DNA from: Bartonella sp. AR 15-3
GTDB taxonomy: Bacteria; Pseudomonadota; Alphaproteobacteria; Rhizobiales; Rhizobiaceae
Length of the DNA stretch: 64,000 bases
Direction of reading: 5' to 3'
NCBI RefSeq assembly: GCF_002022445.1
Contig: NZ_MUYE01000001.1
Span: 1 to 64,000 of the forward strand
The position numbers and the translations under genes are program-made. The notes beneath the pieces are model-generated. The model made no database searches. It was not told the origin of the DNA and worked only from the letters and a program-made list of their open reading frames with translations. Every line of letters begins with the position of its first letter. Position 1 is the stretch's first letter. Positions 18,553-29,943 of this stretch are shown piece by piece.

Positions 18553-19920
18553 TTAATCTTTGAAGAGTTTATAAAGAGCACGAATAGCTTGTGCGGTTCC
18601 ACCGACAGGATAACCTGGTGTTTCTTTTGGAGTCCATCCATAAAGATCAAAATGAGCGAAATTTTCAGCTTTTTCAACAAAAGAATTTAAAAATAAAGCG
18701 GCAGTTATAGAACCAGCAAAGTTGTTTCCGGATGTATTACTAATGTCGGCAATTGGTGATGATAACATTTCTCTATAGGGTTTCCAAAGCGGCATTTGCC
18801 ATAGAGGATCAGTAACGGAATTTGCCGATTGAGAAATTTTCTGTGCCCATATTGGGTCGTTGCAATAAAACGCAGGGAGATCTGGCCCTAACGCTATGCG
18901 AGCTGCTCCGGTTAAAGTCGCCATGCAGATCATGAATTGCGGGCTTTTTTCATCACCATAGGTTAGGGCATCAGCAAGAATAAGCCGACCTTCAGCATCT
19001 GTATTCCCAACCTCAACAGTTAATCCCTTACGGCTTTGAAGGATATCACCTGGCCGAAAAGCATTAGCAGAAATGGAATTTTCAACGGCGGGAATTAAAA
19101 CACGCAAACAAAAAGGAAGTTTTGCATCCATAATTAGTTTTGCTAATCCCAAGACATGCGCACTACCACCCATATCCTTTTTCATTAATAGCATATTATT
19201 GGCAGATTTAATATCTAATCCTCCAGAATCAAAAGTTACTCCTTTGCCAACCAATGTGATTTTAGAATGGTTTTCTTGTCCCCATTGTAGTTCAATGAGT
19301 CGTGGTGCAATGCTGCTTGCTCGTCCTACGGTATGAATCATCGGAAAATTTTGCGCTAAAAGATCATCTCCACAAATACTTGTTACATGAGCATTATAAG
19401 TTTGTCCTAGTTGGCGCGTTATTATTTCGAGAGTGTTAGGATTCATATCATTAGCTGGAGTATTGATAAGATCACGAACAAAAAAGACAGCTTCATAAAT
19501 TCGTTTAAGTTCATCCAGATCAATTGCGTTATGTACATAGATCGATAATGATTTAGAAGGGGATTTTTGACGATAGCGGTTAAATTGATAGCTTCCAAAT
19601 GCTAATCCAAGATAGGTATTCATTTCATTCGAGGCTGTTCCTTCTAAATGCCAATGGCCAGTAAGGAGATTTTTAGGAAGGAGGCCAGTGATGAAAGCGT
19701 TTTCCTGATCACCGAGGCCAAATAAAACTTGTTTTAATTGTCCTGTTTCGTGGGGAATAAATAATATTTGTCCTGCTTTTCCAGTAAAGCCATTAACTTT
19801 CATCCATGAGGTTGTTGGCGGATCAAGAGCTAAATTAGCAAAGTTTTTTGTATCAATTAAGAGGATAGGGCAGCTCTTATCGGAACGTGTTGCAGTAAAA
19901 TTAATTTGATGTTGAAGCAT
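18553..19920 (-). CDS. leucyl aminopeptidase, M17 family
   Basis: A metal-dependent exopeptidase releasing N-terminal residues from peptides in the cytoplasm. The M17 signature NTDAEGRL is present, as is GKGVTFDSGGLDIKS with metal-binding Lys and Asp. The start is placed at the ATG at 19920 (MLQHQINF, 455 residues), 13 bases after the coaA stop with AAGGAT upstream; an in-frame ATG at 19962 would overlap coaA. The shorter N-terminal domain resembles the alphaproteobacterial PepB-like branch rather than PepA. Confidence 0.92.
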   Translation of the reverse strand: MLQHQINFTATRSDKSCPILLIDTKNFANLALDPPTTSWMKVNGFTGKAGQILFIPHETGQLKQVLFGLGDQENAFITGLLPKNLLTGHWHLEGTASNEMNTYLGLAFGSYQFNRYRQKSPSKSLSIYVHNAIDLDELKRIYEAVFFVRDLINTPANDMNPNTLEIITRQLGQTYNAHVTSICGDDLLAQNFPMIHTVGRASSIAPRLIELQWGQENHSKITLVGKGVTFDSGGLDIKSANNMLLMKKDMGGSAHVLGLAKLIMDAKLPFCLRVLIPAVENSISANAFRPGDILQSRKGLTVEVGNTDAEGRLILADALTYGDEKSPQFMICMATLTGAARIALGPDLPAFYCNDPIWAQKISQSANSVTDPLWQMPLWKPYREMLSSPIADISNTSGNNFAGSITAALFLNSFVEKAENFAHFDLYGWTPKETPGYPVGGTAQAIRALYKLFKD

Positions 19921-19933
19921 GTATTTATAATCC

Positions 19934-20932
19934 TTATAGTTTTCGAAGTGCAACATATTCAACCAAATGATTTTTTCCCTTTCGTAAAATAAGATCAGCT
20001 CGTGGTCGCGTTGGTAATATATTTTCTTGTAAATTTTTTAGATTAATTGTGTACCAAAGGTCTTCAGCGATTTTTGAGGCCTCTTCCTCATTTAACAGTG
20101 CATAACGATGAAAATAAGATTCGGGTTTTTGAAAAGCTGTTTTACGTAAATGTTTAAAACGTTCTAAATACCATTGATGGATCACTTCTGTTGCAGCATC
20201 TACATAAATTGAGAAATCAAAAAAGTCTGAAACAAAAGGTACAATTTTTCCATCTTTAGGACAATCATTAACTTGAAGCACATTAACACCCTCAACAATT
20301 AAAATATCGGGTCGGTCAATAATAATTTTTTGATTTTCTAAAACATCATAAATCATATGAGAATAAAGCGGTGCACTAACATTACCAATGCCTGCTTTTA
20401 CGTCAGAAAGAAAGCGCAGTAATTTTTTAATATCATAGGAATCAGGAAATCCTTTACGATTCATACGATTTTTTTCTTGTAAAATGGTATTAGGATAAAG
20501 AAATCCATCGGTTGTAACAAGATCAACTTTAAGACTAGATTTCCATCTTTTCATAAGTTCTTGAAGAATACGTGCGGTTGTTGACTTCCCCACCGCAACA
20601 GAACCAGAAATTCCAATAATAAAGGGTGTTTTTTTGGTATCTGCTTGATGCAAAAATATTTGACGTTTGCGGAAGAGTTCCTGTACTGCTTCAACATGGT
20701 ATGATAAGAGGCGTGCCAAAGAAAGATAAATACATTGCACTTCTTCTAAATCGATAGGATCATCGATTGATCGTAAGCGCTTAATTTCATCAAAAGTTAA
20801 GGTAAGCGGTGTATTCGCGCGGAATTGAGACCATTCTTGTACAGTAAAAAAAGTATAGGGGGAATATTGATCGGAAACATAATTGATCAAGTTATCTTCT
20901 TGATTGGTTTTTAATAGAGTAGCATCAATCAT
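19934..20932 (-). CDS. coaA: type I pantothenate kinase
   Basis: Phosphorylates pantothenate, the first and controlling step of coenzyme A synthesis. Walker A is GSVAVGKS (residues 110-117, Lys116), preceded by [19 protein letters not shown] and the [10 protein letters not shown] segment are typical of bacterial CoaA. The 332-residue length is slightly above the E. coli protein. It probably shares a transcript with the leucyl aminopeptidase gene just downstream. Confidence 0.95.
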   Translation of the reverse strand: MIDATLLKTNQEDNLINYVSDQYSPYTFFTVQEWSQFRANTPLTLTFDEIKRLRSIDDPIDLEEVQCIYLSLARLLSYHVEAVQELFRKRQIFLHQADTKKTPFIIGISGSVAVGKSTTARILQELMKRWKSSLKVDLVTTDGFLYPNTILQEKNRMNRKGFPDSYDIKKLLRFLSDVKAGIGNVSAPLYSHMIYDVLENQKIIIDRPDILIVEGVNVLQVNDCPKDGKIVPFVSDFFDFSIYVDAATEVIHQWYLERFKHLRKTAFQKPESYFHRYALLNEEEASKIAEDLWYTINLKNLQENILPTRPRADLILRKGKNHLVEYVALRKL

Positions 20933-21038
20933 CTTTATTGGCCAAGAGTTTTTAGATTATTTTTTAGAAATTGTTATGATTAAGAGTAGAACAACAGACT
21001 GTTTTTTTTTAAATCATGTTTTGCTTTAAAATAGTGAA

Positions 21039-22027
21039 TTAACTTATAGTCCAATCATTCCAGCATGCAATGATTTGTTTTTGTGATAAACCTTCTGCCA
21101 AAAAAGCCCATAAAAGTAAACGTGCTTTTACTGCTGATAAATAGCCAGACATTAAAGCACCAGAAGAAATCATATCAATTTCTGAACCTTTATAACCGTA
21201 AGTTGTACGAATTGTTGGGCCATGATAAGAGCGGCTTGCAATGATGATTGGTATTTTCTTTGCGTATTGTCGCACTATATTTGCTTCTTGAAAACTGCAG
21301 TGGCCTGCACCAAAACCTGCTATGACAAGGCCTGAATAATGCCCACTTTCAAGGCAAAATTGCATCAAGTGCGTATCAGATGATAAAGAGGAATATAGCA
21401 GTGCAACTTGATGATCATTTTTTTTAGGTAGTGCGAAAGTTGTAGGGAAAAAATTTCGATCATTAAAATAAAAGAGTTTTCCTTCTAAAATTGTTCCTAG
21501 AATGCCTGTCAGACCTGATTGCAATGTTTCGACTTTAACAGTGTGACTTTTTTGCACCCAGTAGGGTGAATGAATAGTATCATTCATTACAACTAGAACT
21601 CCTCTATTACGACTTTGTGGATCAGCAGCAACGCGGGTTGCAGCTAAAAAATTAGCAGGTCCATCAGCTCCTGCTGCACAGGGTGTACGCATAGCACCAG
21701 TTACGACAAGCGGTTCAGCTTTATTCCAATAGAGGGAAAGAAAAAAGCTGTTTCTTCCAATGTGTCGGTTCCTTGCGTTAAAACAATACCATCTGCGCCG
21801 ATCTTGATTTGTTTTGTTGCCCATTCTATTGTTTCAAGCAGAATTTTAAAAGATAAAGATCCACTTGGTAGTTGTGTTAACGTGTGATTATGAATATCAG
21901 CAATTTTTTCTAAATTAGGAACATTTTTTATGAGTATATCTGATGTTAAAGTTGGTTGCATTTGGCCTAAATTATTGGCTGTCATTGCAATTGTTCCACC
22001 TAGTGTACCTACTGCTATTCTTTTCAT
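21039..22027 (-). pseudogene. L-asparaginase, broken by a one-base frameshift
   Basis: Two overlapping frames make one asparaginase of about 330 residues. The first (from 22027) gives MKRIAVGTLGGTIAM with the GGT catalytic Thr, and TQGTDTLEETA with the second catalytic Thr-Asp. It then leaves frame after EETAFF. The other frame carries LSLYWNKAEPLVVTGAMR and on to the end at 21039. The break falls in a run of six T's on the coding strand (A6 at 21741-21746); seven would restore the frame. So this is a pseudogene, a slippage-controlled gene or a sequencing error. No other lesion is visible. Confidence 0.85.
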
Positions 22028-22229
22028 AATTTTCCCCTATAAGAAGGCAGATTGCTTATACAAAACAATATAACAATAATTCGAGTGTACAACAATGATA
22101 TCATTTTTTATATTGAGAAAAATTGAGGTGTGCTCAATTATTGTGTTTTGCTATATATATTACTAAATAAAGGGATTAGTGATTTGATTTTATGTATGAT
22201 AAAAGGAAGCAATGTTAAGGAGTTTTCTT

Positions 22230-22811
22230 ATGACAGAGCATAAGCCTGATATTATGTATGGTACGACAATCGTAACGGTAAGAAAAGGCAATAAAGTAGT
22301 TATGGCGGGTGATGGTCAAGTTTCACTTGGACAAACAATTATGAAAAGCAATGCACGCAAAGTCCGTCGTCTTGGGAAGGGTGGAGCAGTGATAGCTGGT
22401 TTTGCAGGCGCTACAGCAGATGCTTTCACACTATTAGAAAGATTAGAAACAAAACTTGAGCAATATCCTGATCAGCTTATGCGTGCATGTGTAGAGCTCG
22501 CAAAAGATTGGCGTACTGATCGTTATTTACGTCGTCTTGAAGCAATGATGCTTGTGGCCGATCAAAAAGCTACTTTGGCTTTAACAGGTCTTGGTGATGT
22601 ATTAGAACCAGAAGATGGAGTGATGGCAATTGGTTCTGGAGGTAATTTTGCTTTGTCAGCTGCACGAGTACTAATGGACACGGATTTAGATGCAGAAACT
22701 ATTGCTTGTAAAGCTATGAGTATTGCAGCTAAAATTTGTGTTTACACCAATGATCATTTTACAATAGAAACATTGGATGCTGAGTTACCTTCTTTAGAGA
22801 AAGCTATTTGA
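22230..22811 (+). CDS. hslV: ATP-dependent protease subunit HslV
   Basis: Proteolytic chamber of the HslUV (ClpYQ) complex, an N-terminal nucleophile hydrolase. The start is set at the ATG at 22230 because AAGGAG lies 7 bases before it; an ATG at 22212 precedes that ribosome site. The short propeptide [11 protein letters not shown] would be removed to expose Thr in TTIVTVRKG, the nucleophile. [10 protein letters not shown] and the GSGGNFAL segment are family marks. 193 residues; hslU begins directly after the stop. Confidence 0.96.
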   Translation: MTEHKPDIMYGTTIVTVRKGNKVVMAGDGQVSLGQTIMKSNARKVRRLGKGGAVIAGFAGATADAFTLLERLETKLEQYPDQLMRACVELAKDWRTDRYLRRLEAMMLVADQKATLALTGLGDVLEPEDGVMAIGSGGNFALSAARVLMDTDLDAETIACKAMSIAAKICVYTNDHFTIETLDAELPSLEKAI

Positions 22812-24119
22812 ATGTGTGTTGTATTTTCCCCTCGTGAAACTGTTTCTGAACTTGATCGTTTTATTATTGGACAAAATGATGCTAAGCGTTCTGTTGCTAT
22901 TGCACTGCGTAATCGATGGCGTCGACAACAGCTTGAAGGGCAGATGCGTGAAGAAGTTATGCCTAAAAATATCCTGATGATAGGGCCGACAGGTGTTGGT
23001 AAAACAGGGATAGCTCGTCGATTAGCAAAACTTTCTGGAGCTCCTTTCGTTAAAGTAGAGGCTACTAAATTTACCGAAGTAGGTTACGTAGGCCGCGATG
23101 TTGAGCAGATTATTCGTGATCTCGTTGAAATTGCAATTTCTCTTGTACGTGAAAAAAAGCGTGATGAAGTAAAAGCAAAAGCTCATATTAATGCTGAAGA
23201 ACGAGTTTTAGACGCTCTTGTAGGAAAAACCGCAAGTCCTGCTACCCGTGATAGTTTTCGTAAAAAATTGCGCGAAGGAGAATTAGATGACAAAGAAATT
23301 GAGATTGAAGTAACTGATAATAGTAATAGTGCCCCAACTTTTGATATTCCTGGTATGCCTGGTGCACAAATGGGTATTATGAATTTATCAGATCTTTTTG
23401 GAAAGATGGGCGTTCGTACAAAGATACGCAAAACAACTGTAAAGGATGCTTTTAAACCATTAATTGATGATGAATCCGAGAAACTTCTGGATCAAGATCA
23501 AATTATTCAAGAGGCACTGCGTGTTGCTGAAAATGATGGAATTGTTTTCATTGATGAAATTGATAAAATTGCAACTCGCGATGGTGGGGCAACTGCTACT
23601 GTTTCACGCGAAGGAGTTCAAAGGGACCTTTTGCCTTTAGTTGAAGGAACAACAATTGCGACTAAATATGGGCAAATAAAAACAGATCATATTCTTTTCA
23701 TTGCTTCTGGTGCTTTTCATGTATCTAAGCCCTCTGATTTATTACCAGAGCTGCAGGGTCGCTTGCCTATCCGTGTAGAGTTAAATGCTTTAACAAGAGA
23801 AGATTTACGGCGTATTCTTACTGAACCTGAAGCTAGTTTGATTAAACAATATATTGCTTTAATGGCAACGGAAGAAGTTCATTTAGAAATTACTGATGAC
23901 GCAATTGATGCTTTAGCCGATATCGCTGTTGATTTAAATGCGAGGATCGAGAATATTGGAGCACGTCGTTTACAAACGGTTATGGAACGTGTTTTGGATG
24001 AAATTTCTTTTACAGCACCTGATAAAGCCGGTACTTCATTTAAAGTTGATGCTGATTATGTCAGAAAATCTATAGGAGAGCTTGCTTCTGATATCGATCT
24101 TTCACGTTTTGTTCTTTAG
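22812..24119 (+). CDS. hslU: ATP-dependent protease ATPase subunit HslU
   Basis: AAA+ unfoldase that feeds substrates to HslV. Walker A is GPTGVGKT (residues 58-65); Walker B is [10 protein letters not shown], around residue 250. The I domain lies between them, and the C-terminus DLSRFVL is the tail that docks into HslV. At 435 residues it has the usual size. Its ATG follows the hslV TGA without a gap. Convergent with the methyltransferase gene, 20 bases apart. Confidence 0.97.
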   Translation: MCVVFSPRETVSELDRFIIGQNDAKRSVAIALRNRWRRQQLEGQMREEVMPKNILMIGPTGVGKTGIARRLAKLSGAPFVKVEATKFTEVGYVGRDVEQIIRDLVEIAISLVREKKRDEVKAKAHINAEERVLDALVGKTASPATRDSFRKKLREGELDDKEIEIEVTDNSNSAPTFDIPGMPGAQMGIMNLSDLFGKMGVRTKIRKTTVKDAFKPLIDDESEKLLDQDQIIQEALRVAENDGIVFIDEIDKIATRDGGATATVSREGVQRDLLPLVEGTTIATKYGQIKTDHILFIASGAFHVSKPSDLLPELQGRLPIRVELNALTREDLRRILTEPEASLIKQYIALMATEEVHLEITDDAIDALADIAVDLNARIENIGARRLQTVMERVLDEISFTAPDKAGTSFKVDADYVRKSIGELASDIDLSRFVL

Positions 24120-24139
24120 AAGATTTTTTGTATTTTAGT

Positions 24140-25138
24140 CTATCGACGTGCTTCTATGATTTTGAAACCATGAACTTCTTCATGTATAAAAACTGTGTGG
24201 AAGAGTTTCTTTAATAGTGTTTCATAAGGTAGATGACGATTGGCAACGAGCAGTAAGCGACCTTTAGGTTTAAGATATTTTGCAGCATTTATAATAAAAT
24301 GCTGTCCTAATGAAATATCTGTTGTTTGTTGTGTATGGAATGGTGGATTTGAAATAATTGTATCATAAAGATTTTTTATAGGCTCATAAACAAGATCATG
24401 CCAATAAAAGCCAATTGGAAGAGAGGTTGTTATATGTTTCAGATGTTTTTTTGCTGCCTCTAAAGCATTATAGTCAGCTTCATAAAGGTCGAGTGCGGTT
24501 AAATTTTTGCTTACTTCAAGTGCAGTATAGGAAAGAAATCCCCAACCAGCTCCAAAATCAGCTGTTTTTCCAAAAATGATTTTGTGCATATAAGGCACAA
24601 GTGCAGCAGATCCTGGGTCAATACGACCGTGAGAAAACATACCAGAAGTAGTTTGAAATTTATTTCCAAAACTGAGTGGTAATGAGCGAAAATGAGCAAT
24701 ATTTTGTTTGTCTATTTGTCGCGGTACTTGAAGCCAGAAGACATGACTATGATTTTTGGATAATTTTTTACTAATAGGAACAAGAGTGTTAATCCATTTC
24801 ATCATTGAGGCAGAACCAACTGTTTTTTCTCCACTGATGATGATCCAGCCTCCAGGTTTGACTTTTTCTAATAGGTCAAGAAAACGATTCTGATTAAGAT
24901 CACGATATTTACTAAGTTGTAGCAGTGCTCCATCATAGATTATAGTTTGATTTATTTGTGGGCTACATTGAAATTTAGCATTGGTAAATTTTAAAAAGTC
25001 TTGTCGCCAAGGGGTTATAATGTCAAGATTTTTTATCCACTGTTTATCAGGAACTTTGGTTAAACCAAAACCTAAAAAATGTTGATTCGAATAAGGCTTA
25101 GGGAGATCATAGTTTTCAAAAGGTAAAAACAGAGACAC
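24140..25138 (-). CDS. class I SAM-dependent methyltransferase, RsmC-like
   Basis: Resembles RsmC, which methylates G1207 of 16S rRNA on the exocyclic amine. The C-terminal half has the SAM motif DFGAGWGFLS (residues 194-203) and the N2-guanine methyltransferase motif NPPFH (264-268). The N-terminal half is the degenerate MTase-like domain typical of RsmC. Length 332 fits. The exact rRNA target is inferred from the family. Convergent with hslU; pnp starts the next minus-strand unit upstream. Confidence 0.82.
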   Translation of the reverse strand: MSLFLPFENYDLPKPYSNQHFLGFGLTKVPDKQWIKNLDIITPWRQDFLKFTNAKFQCSPQINQTIIYDGALLQLSKYRDLNQNRFLDLLEKVKPGGWIIISGEKTVGSASMMKWINTLVPISKKLSKNHSHVFWLQVPRQIDKQNIAHFRSLPLSFGNKFQTTSGMFSHGRIDPGSAALVPYMHKIIFGKTADFGAGWGFLSYTALEVSKNLTALDLYEADYNALEAAKKHLKHITTSLPIGFYWHDLVYEPIKNLYDTIISNPPFHTQQTTDISLGQHFIINAAKYLKPKGRLLLVANRHLPYETLLKKLFHTVFIHEEVHGFKIIEARR

Positions 25139-25210
25139 ATTTTATTCTTTCAAGGAAATGCCTCTTCAATATTTTAGAATGGCATTTTATTTTATAATAA
25201 GAAAATAAAA

Positions 25211-27412
25211 CTAATCCTCTTTTTTCTTACGACGGTTTTTCTTTTCGGATGGATTCCTTTCATGAATATTATTGCCTTTATCTGTTTCTATTGAGTCATC
25301 ATGGATATGTTCTTTTCCAGTTTGTTGGTCAACAACTTTCATTGATAACCGAATTTTACCACGTTCATCAAAGCCCATTAATTTAACCCAAACTTTATCA
25401 CCTTCTTTGACAATATCAGTCGTTTTTGCTACCCGTTCTGATGCGAGTTGAGAGATATGAACAAGTCCATCGCGAGAACCAAAAAAATTAACAAATGCAC
25501 CAAATTCTGCAATTTTAACAACTGTTCCTTGATAAATAGAACCGACTTCAGGTTCATCAACAATTGAAAGAATCCAATGTTTTGCTGCTTCAATGGTTTT
25601 TAAATCAGAAGAGGCAATTTTAATTGTTCCATCATCTTCAATATTAATTTTAGCTCCAGTTTTTTCCACAATTTCTCGTATCACTTTACCACCAGAACCG
25701 ATAACGTCACGAATTTTATCTACAGGAATGTTCATTATTTCAATACGTGGAGAAAATTCGCTGAGTTCACTACGTGCACGAGCTAAGGCCTTTGCCATTT
25801 CATTGAGAATATGGATCCGACCATCCTTAGCTTGTGCAAGTGCGATTTTCATAATCTCTTCAGTAATGCCATCAATTTTTATATCCATTTGCAAAGAAGT
25901 AATGCCGTTTTCTGTACCTGCTACCTTAAAATCCATATCGCCAAGGTGATCTTCATCTCCTAAAATATCTGATAGAACAGCAAATTGTTCACCTTCTTTA
26001 ATCAAACCCATTGCAATACCAGCAACAGGTCGAGCTAAAGGAACACCTGCATCCATGAGCGCTAGTGAGGTTCCACAAACAGTTGCCATTGAAGAAGAGC
26101 CATTTGATTCAGTAATTTCTGATACAGTACGAATGGTGTAAGGAAATGATTCTTTTGTCGGTAACATGGGATGAATAGCGCGCCATGCTAATTTACCATG
26201 ACCAATTTCGCGGCGGCCGGGAGAACCAATACGGCCTATTTCACCTACTGAAAAAGGTGGGAAATTGTAATGAAGAAGGAATGTTTCTTTATACATACCT
26301 GTCAAGGAGTCTATATATTGCTCATCTTCTCCGGTTCCTAGTGTTGCTATGACAAGTGCTTGTGTTTCACCACGAGTAAATAATGCTGACCCGTGTGTAC
26401 GAGGGAAAAGACCAACTTCTGATTGAATTGGACGAACGTCTGAAAGATTACGTCCATCAATACGTTTTCCCGTATCAAGGATGTTTTTGCGAACAATTTT
26501 TGCTTGCAAATTTTTGAAAACAGTTGCGATCTGATCTGTATTAAATTCACAGTTTTCTTCTGCTTCTGGTATGAAGTTATTGATAACTTTTTCTTTAAGA
26601 AGATCAATCGCGGCATGGCGTTTTTGTTTGTCGGTAATTGTATAAGTGTCTCTTAAATCTTGTTCAATCATTTTAAGCATATTGTTTTCAAGGATAGACA
26701 GATCCTCTGGAATAAAGTCGCGAGGCTCTTTAGCAGCTACTTCGGCAAGTTTTATGATAGCATTAATTACAGGCTGAAAACTTTTTTGGCCAAACATGAC
26801 AGCATTCAACATTACATCTTCAGGTAATTCATGCGCTTCTGATTCGACCATTAGTACAGCATTTTCTGTTCCAGCAACAACGAGATCAAGTTTTGATTCA
26901 GGCATCTCATCAATATTAGGATTGAGAATATATTGTCCATTACAATAACCAATACGAGCAGCAGCAATTGGGCCCATAAAAGGAATACCTGATAGAGTTA
27001 ACGCAGCAGAAGATGCAATTATAGCAAGAATATCAGGATTGTTTTCTAAATCATGCTGGATGACAGAGACGATTACTTGTGTATCATTTTTATAGCCATC
27101 AACAAAGAGAGGACGAATTGGACGGTCAATCAACCGTGAAATTAAGGTCTCACTTTCACTTGGACGGTTTTCACGTTTAAAATAACCTCCAGGTATTTTA
27201 CCAACTGCGTAGTTTTTTTCTTGATAATTAACAGTGAGTGGAAAAAAGTTTTGATCTGGTTTTGGAGTTTTTGCTGAAACAACGGTTGCCAAAACAACAG
27301 TTTCACCATATGTAGCAATAATTGCACCATCTGCTTGACGTGCAATCTTTCCTGTTTCGAGGATCAATGGCCGGCCGGCCCATTCAATTTCTACCTTATG
27401 GGTTTTAAACAT
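25211..27412 (-). CDS. pnp: polyribonucleotide nucleotidyltransferase (PNPase)
   Basis: Phosphorolytic 3'-to-5' exoribonuclease of mRNA decay and a degradosome partner. Two RNase PH domains (first from the N-terminus, second from about residue 310) are joined by a helical domain. A KH domain follows (residues about 560-620, with [11 protein letters not shown]), then an S1 domain (about 625-695, [17 protein letters not shown]). A lysine/arginine-rich tail ends the 733 residues. AAGGAT lies 8 bases before the ATG. It follows rpsO, the conserved rpsO-pnp order, across a gap containing a terminator-like stem. Confidence 0.97.
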   Translation of the reverse strand: MFKTHKVEIEWAGRPLILETGKIARQADGAIIATYGETVVLATVVSAKTPKPDQNFFPLTVNYQEKNYAVGKIPGGYFKRENRPSESETLISRLIDRPIRPLFVDGYKNDTQVIVSVIQHDLENNPDILAIIASSAALTLSGIPFMGPIAAARIGYCNGQYILNPNIDEMPESKLDLVVAGTENAVLMVESEAHELPEDVMLNAVMFGQKSFQPVINAIIKLAEVAAKEPRDFIPEDLSILENNMLKMIEQDLRDTYTITDKQKRHAAIDLLKEKVINNFIPEAEENCEFNTDQIATVFKNLQAKIVRKNILDTGKRIDGRNLSDVRPIQSEVGLFPRTHGSALFTRGETQALVIATLGTGEDEQYIDSLTGMYKETFLLHYNFPPFSVGEIGRIGSPGRREIGHGKLAWRAIHPMLPTKESFPYTIRTVSEITESNGSSSMATVCGTSLALMDAGVPLARPVAGIAMGLIKEGEQFAVLSDILGDEDHLGDMDFKVAGTENGITSLQMDIKIDGITEEIMKIALAQAKDGRIHILNEMAKALARARSELSEFSPRIEIMNIPVDKIRDVIGSGGKVIREIVEKTGAKINIEDDGTIKIASSDLKTIEAAKHWILSIVDEPEVGSIYQGTVVKIAEFGAFVNFFGSRDGLVHISQLASERVAKTTDIVKEGDKVWVKLMGFDERGKIRLSMKVVDQQTGKEHIHDDSIETDKGNNIHERNPSEKKNRRKKKED

Positions 27413-27590
27413 TTTCTATCCTTAATGACCTAATATTTACGTTTTGGTTTTGAATTATGTTTTAAAGTTATGGGCAATACGACAAGACATTTCTATTTTT
27501 GTGCAGAGAGAAATAAATGATAGATCAAATGAAAGCATCCAGCAATATTGCTCACGATTCTTCATTAGTTTTTGCTGACCAGCAACATAT

Positions 27591-27626
27591 TAAAAGAAAA
27601 GAGTGATTTTTCATAGAAAAATACTC
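27591..27626 (-). terminator. rho-independent terminator between rpsO and pnp
   Basis: On the minus strand GAGT-ATTTTTC pairs with GAAAAAT-ACTC across a 3-base loop with one bulge, followed by TTTTCTTTT. It starts 13 bases after the rpsO stop. It would end or attenuate the rpsO transcript before pnp. Confidence 0.6.
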
Positions 27627-27639
27627 CCCCACTTTATCT

Positions 27640-27909
27640 TCAGCGGCGTAGGCCTAATCTTTCGATAAGCTTCTGATAGCGATCTTGATCAACGCTTTTT
27701 AGGTAATCAAGAAGTCGACGGCGTTGGGACACCATTTTTAAAAGACCGCGACGAGAATGATTATCTTTTTTATGAGATTTAAAGTGGTTAGTTAAATTAG
27801 AAATACGCTCAGAAAGAACAGCAACCTGAACTTCTGGTGAACCTGTATCACCGGCTTTAGTTGCATATTCTGTAATAAGAGTTTGTTTACGCTCAGCAGT
27901 AATTGACAT
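27640..27909 (-). CDS. rpsO: 30S ribosomal protein S15
   Basis: Primary-binding protein of the small subunit, contacting 16S rRNA. The 89 residues contain the signature [22 protein letters not shown] over the last half, with the [13 protein letters not shown] segment before it. AAGGATAA stands before the ATG. The upstream 307 bases (27910-28216), shared with the divergent MFS gene, must hold both promoters; I see no other gene there. Confidence 0.98.
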   Translation of the reverse strand: MSITAERKQTLITEYATKAGDTGSPEVQVAVLSERISNLTNHFKSHKKDNHSRRGLLKMVSQRRRLLDYLKSVDQDRYQKLIERLGLRR

Positions 27910-28216
27910 CGTATTATCCTTTCAAGAAATGAGCAAAAAACACCTGTAGCCGAGATGCCATCCAGCAAAGGTTATAAAAGAACAAAAAACAAAAAGAGAG
28001 AAAATCTTACTTGTTTTGATGCTGATATTTGATACTTATATAGTAAATAAAGTTAAAATACTAGCCCTTGAAGATTTTCTTTAAATGAGTTTATTTTGAG
28101 ACTTTTTTATGAAAGTTTCTTAAAAAATTATTATTCTAATTGATAGATAAGATTATAACTTTACATAATGTACTAATAGTAAAGGGAAGAATAAACTGCT
28201 GATTTGGAGACAAAAG

Positions 28217-29839
28217 ATGCAGAGGGTTTCAAAATTAAAGATTTTTCATAATTCAACATTCAGAAATTTATGGGTTGCTACTCTTGTAGCTAATTTAGGG
28301 GGGCTTGTACAGACGGTTGGAGCAAGCTGGATGATGACATTGATTAGTTCTTCACATTCTATGGTAGGGTTTGTGCAAAGTGCTACGACATTGCCACTTG
28401 TTGTTTTTTCTCTGATGGCAGGTGCATTAGCTGATAATTTTAATCGGCGTTATATTATGCTTTTCGCACAAATTATGATGATGATTCTCTCAATTAGTTT
28501 GGTTATTTTATCTTATATGGGATTAATTACTCCCTGGCTTCTTTTATGCTTTACATTTTTGATTGGATGTGGAACCGCTTTGTATAATCCTTCTTGGCAA
28601 GCAACAATAGGGGATATTGTAAGCCGAGAAGATATTTCTACTGCCGTTAGTCTGAATAGTGTTGGTTTGAATTTGATGCGCAGTGTAGGCCCTTCTATTG
28701 GAGGAGTTATTATTTCTACTTTTGGTAGTATTACAGCTTTTTTTGTCAATGCACTAAGTTATATTCCTTTGATTAGCGTTTTGTTTTTATGGAAACCAAA
28801 TTATAAGAGTAATACATTGCCACGGGAGAGGTTTTTAGCGGCTGTGGCAGATGGTCTCCGTTATGTAGTAATGTCTCCTAATCTTTTGAATATTATGGTA
28901 AGAGCATTCCTTTTTTGTGCGGGTGCTATTTTTATTTTTGCGCTATTGCCAATCGTTGTACATGAATTTTTTGAGGGAAATGCACTGCTTTATGGTACAT
29001 TACTGAGTTGTTTTGGTTTGGGAGCTATTACCGCTGGCGTGATTAATGCGTTTGTACGAAGTCATTTTAAGTCAGAAATAATTGTTGCAAGCGCATTTGT
29101 TGGACTTTCTTTTTCTTGCTTTGTTTTAGCAATGAGTCATTCGTTGTTTATAAGCCACTTTATTTTATTTCCTGCTGGTTTATGTTGGGTTTTGGCATTA
29201 TCACTCTTTAATACATCTGTACAGCTTTCTACACCACGCTGGGTTGTTGCACGTGCTTTAGCCTTCTATCAAACTGCATCTTATGGTGGTATGGCCGTTG
29301 GAAGTGCAATCTGGGGTATATTAGCTGAGGGCTATTCTTTAACAGTTGCTTTGAATGTTTGTGCAATATTTTTAATTTGTGGAGCTCTTGCAGGCATCAA
29401 ATTCAAGATTCAGGAAATTCCTCAAATTAATTTTGAGCCGCTTGATCAATACAGAGAGCCAGAGCCTCCATTAGATCTAGAAGCACAAAGTGGTCCAATT
29501 ATGATTATGATTGATTATCAAATTAATGAAAATGATCTTGCAGAGTTTCTCGAGGTTATGATACGTCGTCGCCATATTCGACTACGTGATGGAGCTCGCC
29601 AGTGGATTCTTTTACGTGATCTTGAGAGACCAGAATATTGGACAGAGTCTTATCATATACCAACATGGGTGGATTATTTGCGCCATAATCGCCGTCGCAC
29701 AAAAGCAGATGTAGAGGTTAATAAAAACCTTGATAAATTAAACCGCATTTCCAATAGTGTAAAGGTGCATCGCATGATTAAGTGGCAAACAGTACCAAAG
29801 ATTAATGAGATACACTTGAAACTGTCCAATAATCAATAA
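28217..29839 (+). CDS. MFS transporter with C-terminal dimeric-barrel-like extension (MFS_3 type)
   Basis: A 540-residue inner membrane exporter. About twelve hydrophobic segments fill residues 15-405, with the MFS loop motif GALADNFNRRY near residue 75. Residues about 425-540 are a soluble domain (MIMIDYQINENDLAEFLEVM, WTESYHIPTWVDYLRHNRR) as in the 'transmembrane secretion effector' family related to the enterobactin exporter EntS. The substrate is unknown. GGAG lies 8 bases before the ATG. It stands alone between rpsO (divergent) and truB (convergent). Confidence 0.85.
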   Translation: MQRVSKLKIFHNSTFRNLWVATLVANLGGLVQTVGASWMMTLISSSHSMVGFVQSATTLPLVVFSLMAGALADNFNRRYIMLFAQIMMMILSISLVILSYMGLITPWLLLCFTFLIGCGTALYNPSWQATIGDIVSREDISTAVSLNSVGLNLMRSVGPSIGGVIISTFGSITAFFVNALSYIPLISVLFLWKPNYKSNTLPRERFLAAVADGLRYVVMSPNLLNIMVRAFLFCAGAIFIFALLPIVVHEFFEGNALLYGTLLSCFGLGAITAGVINAFVRSHFKSEIIVASAFVGLSFSCFVLAMSHSLFISHFILFPAGLCWVLALSLFNTSVQLSTPRWVVARALAFYQTASYGGMAVGSAIWGILAEGYSLTVALNVCAIFLICGALAGIKFKIQEIPQINFEPLDQYREPEPPLDLEAQSGPIMIMIDYQINENDLAEFLEVMIRRRHIRLRDGARQWILLRDLERPEYWTESYHIPTWVDYLRHNRRRTKADVEVNKNLDKLNRISNSVKVHRMIKWQTVPKINEIHLKLSNNQ

Positions 29840-29943
29840 TTTGAGTGTTGTAGAACTGAAGTGTAAAATAGAAAAGAGCTGTCAGTGTAGAAAAAAATCT
29901 TCTGTAGGGGGCTGCTTAGCGTAGCATTGGAAATAACAGCTCA

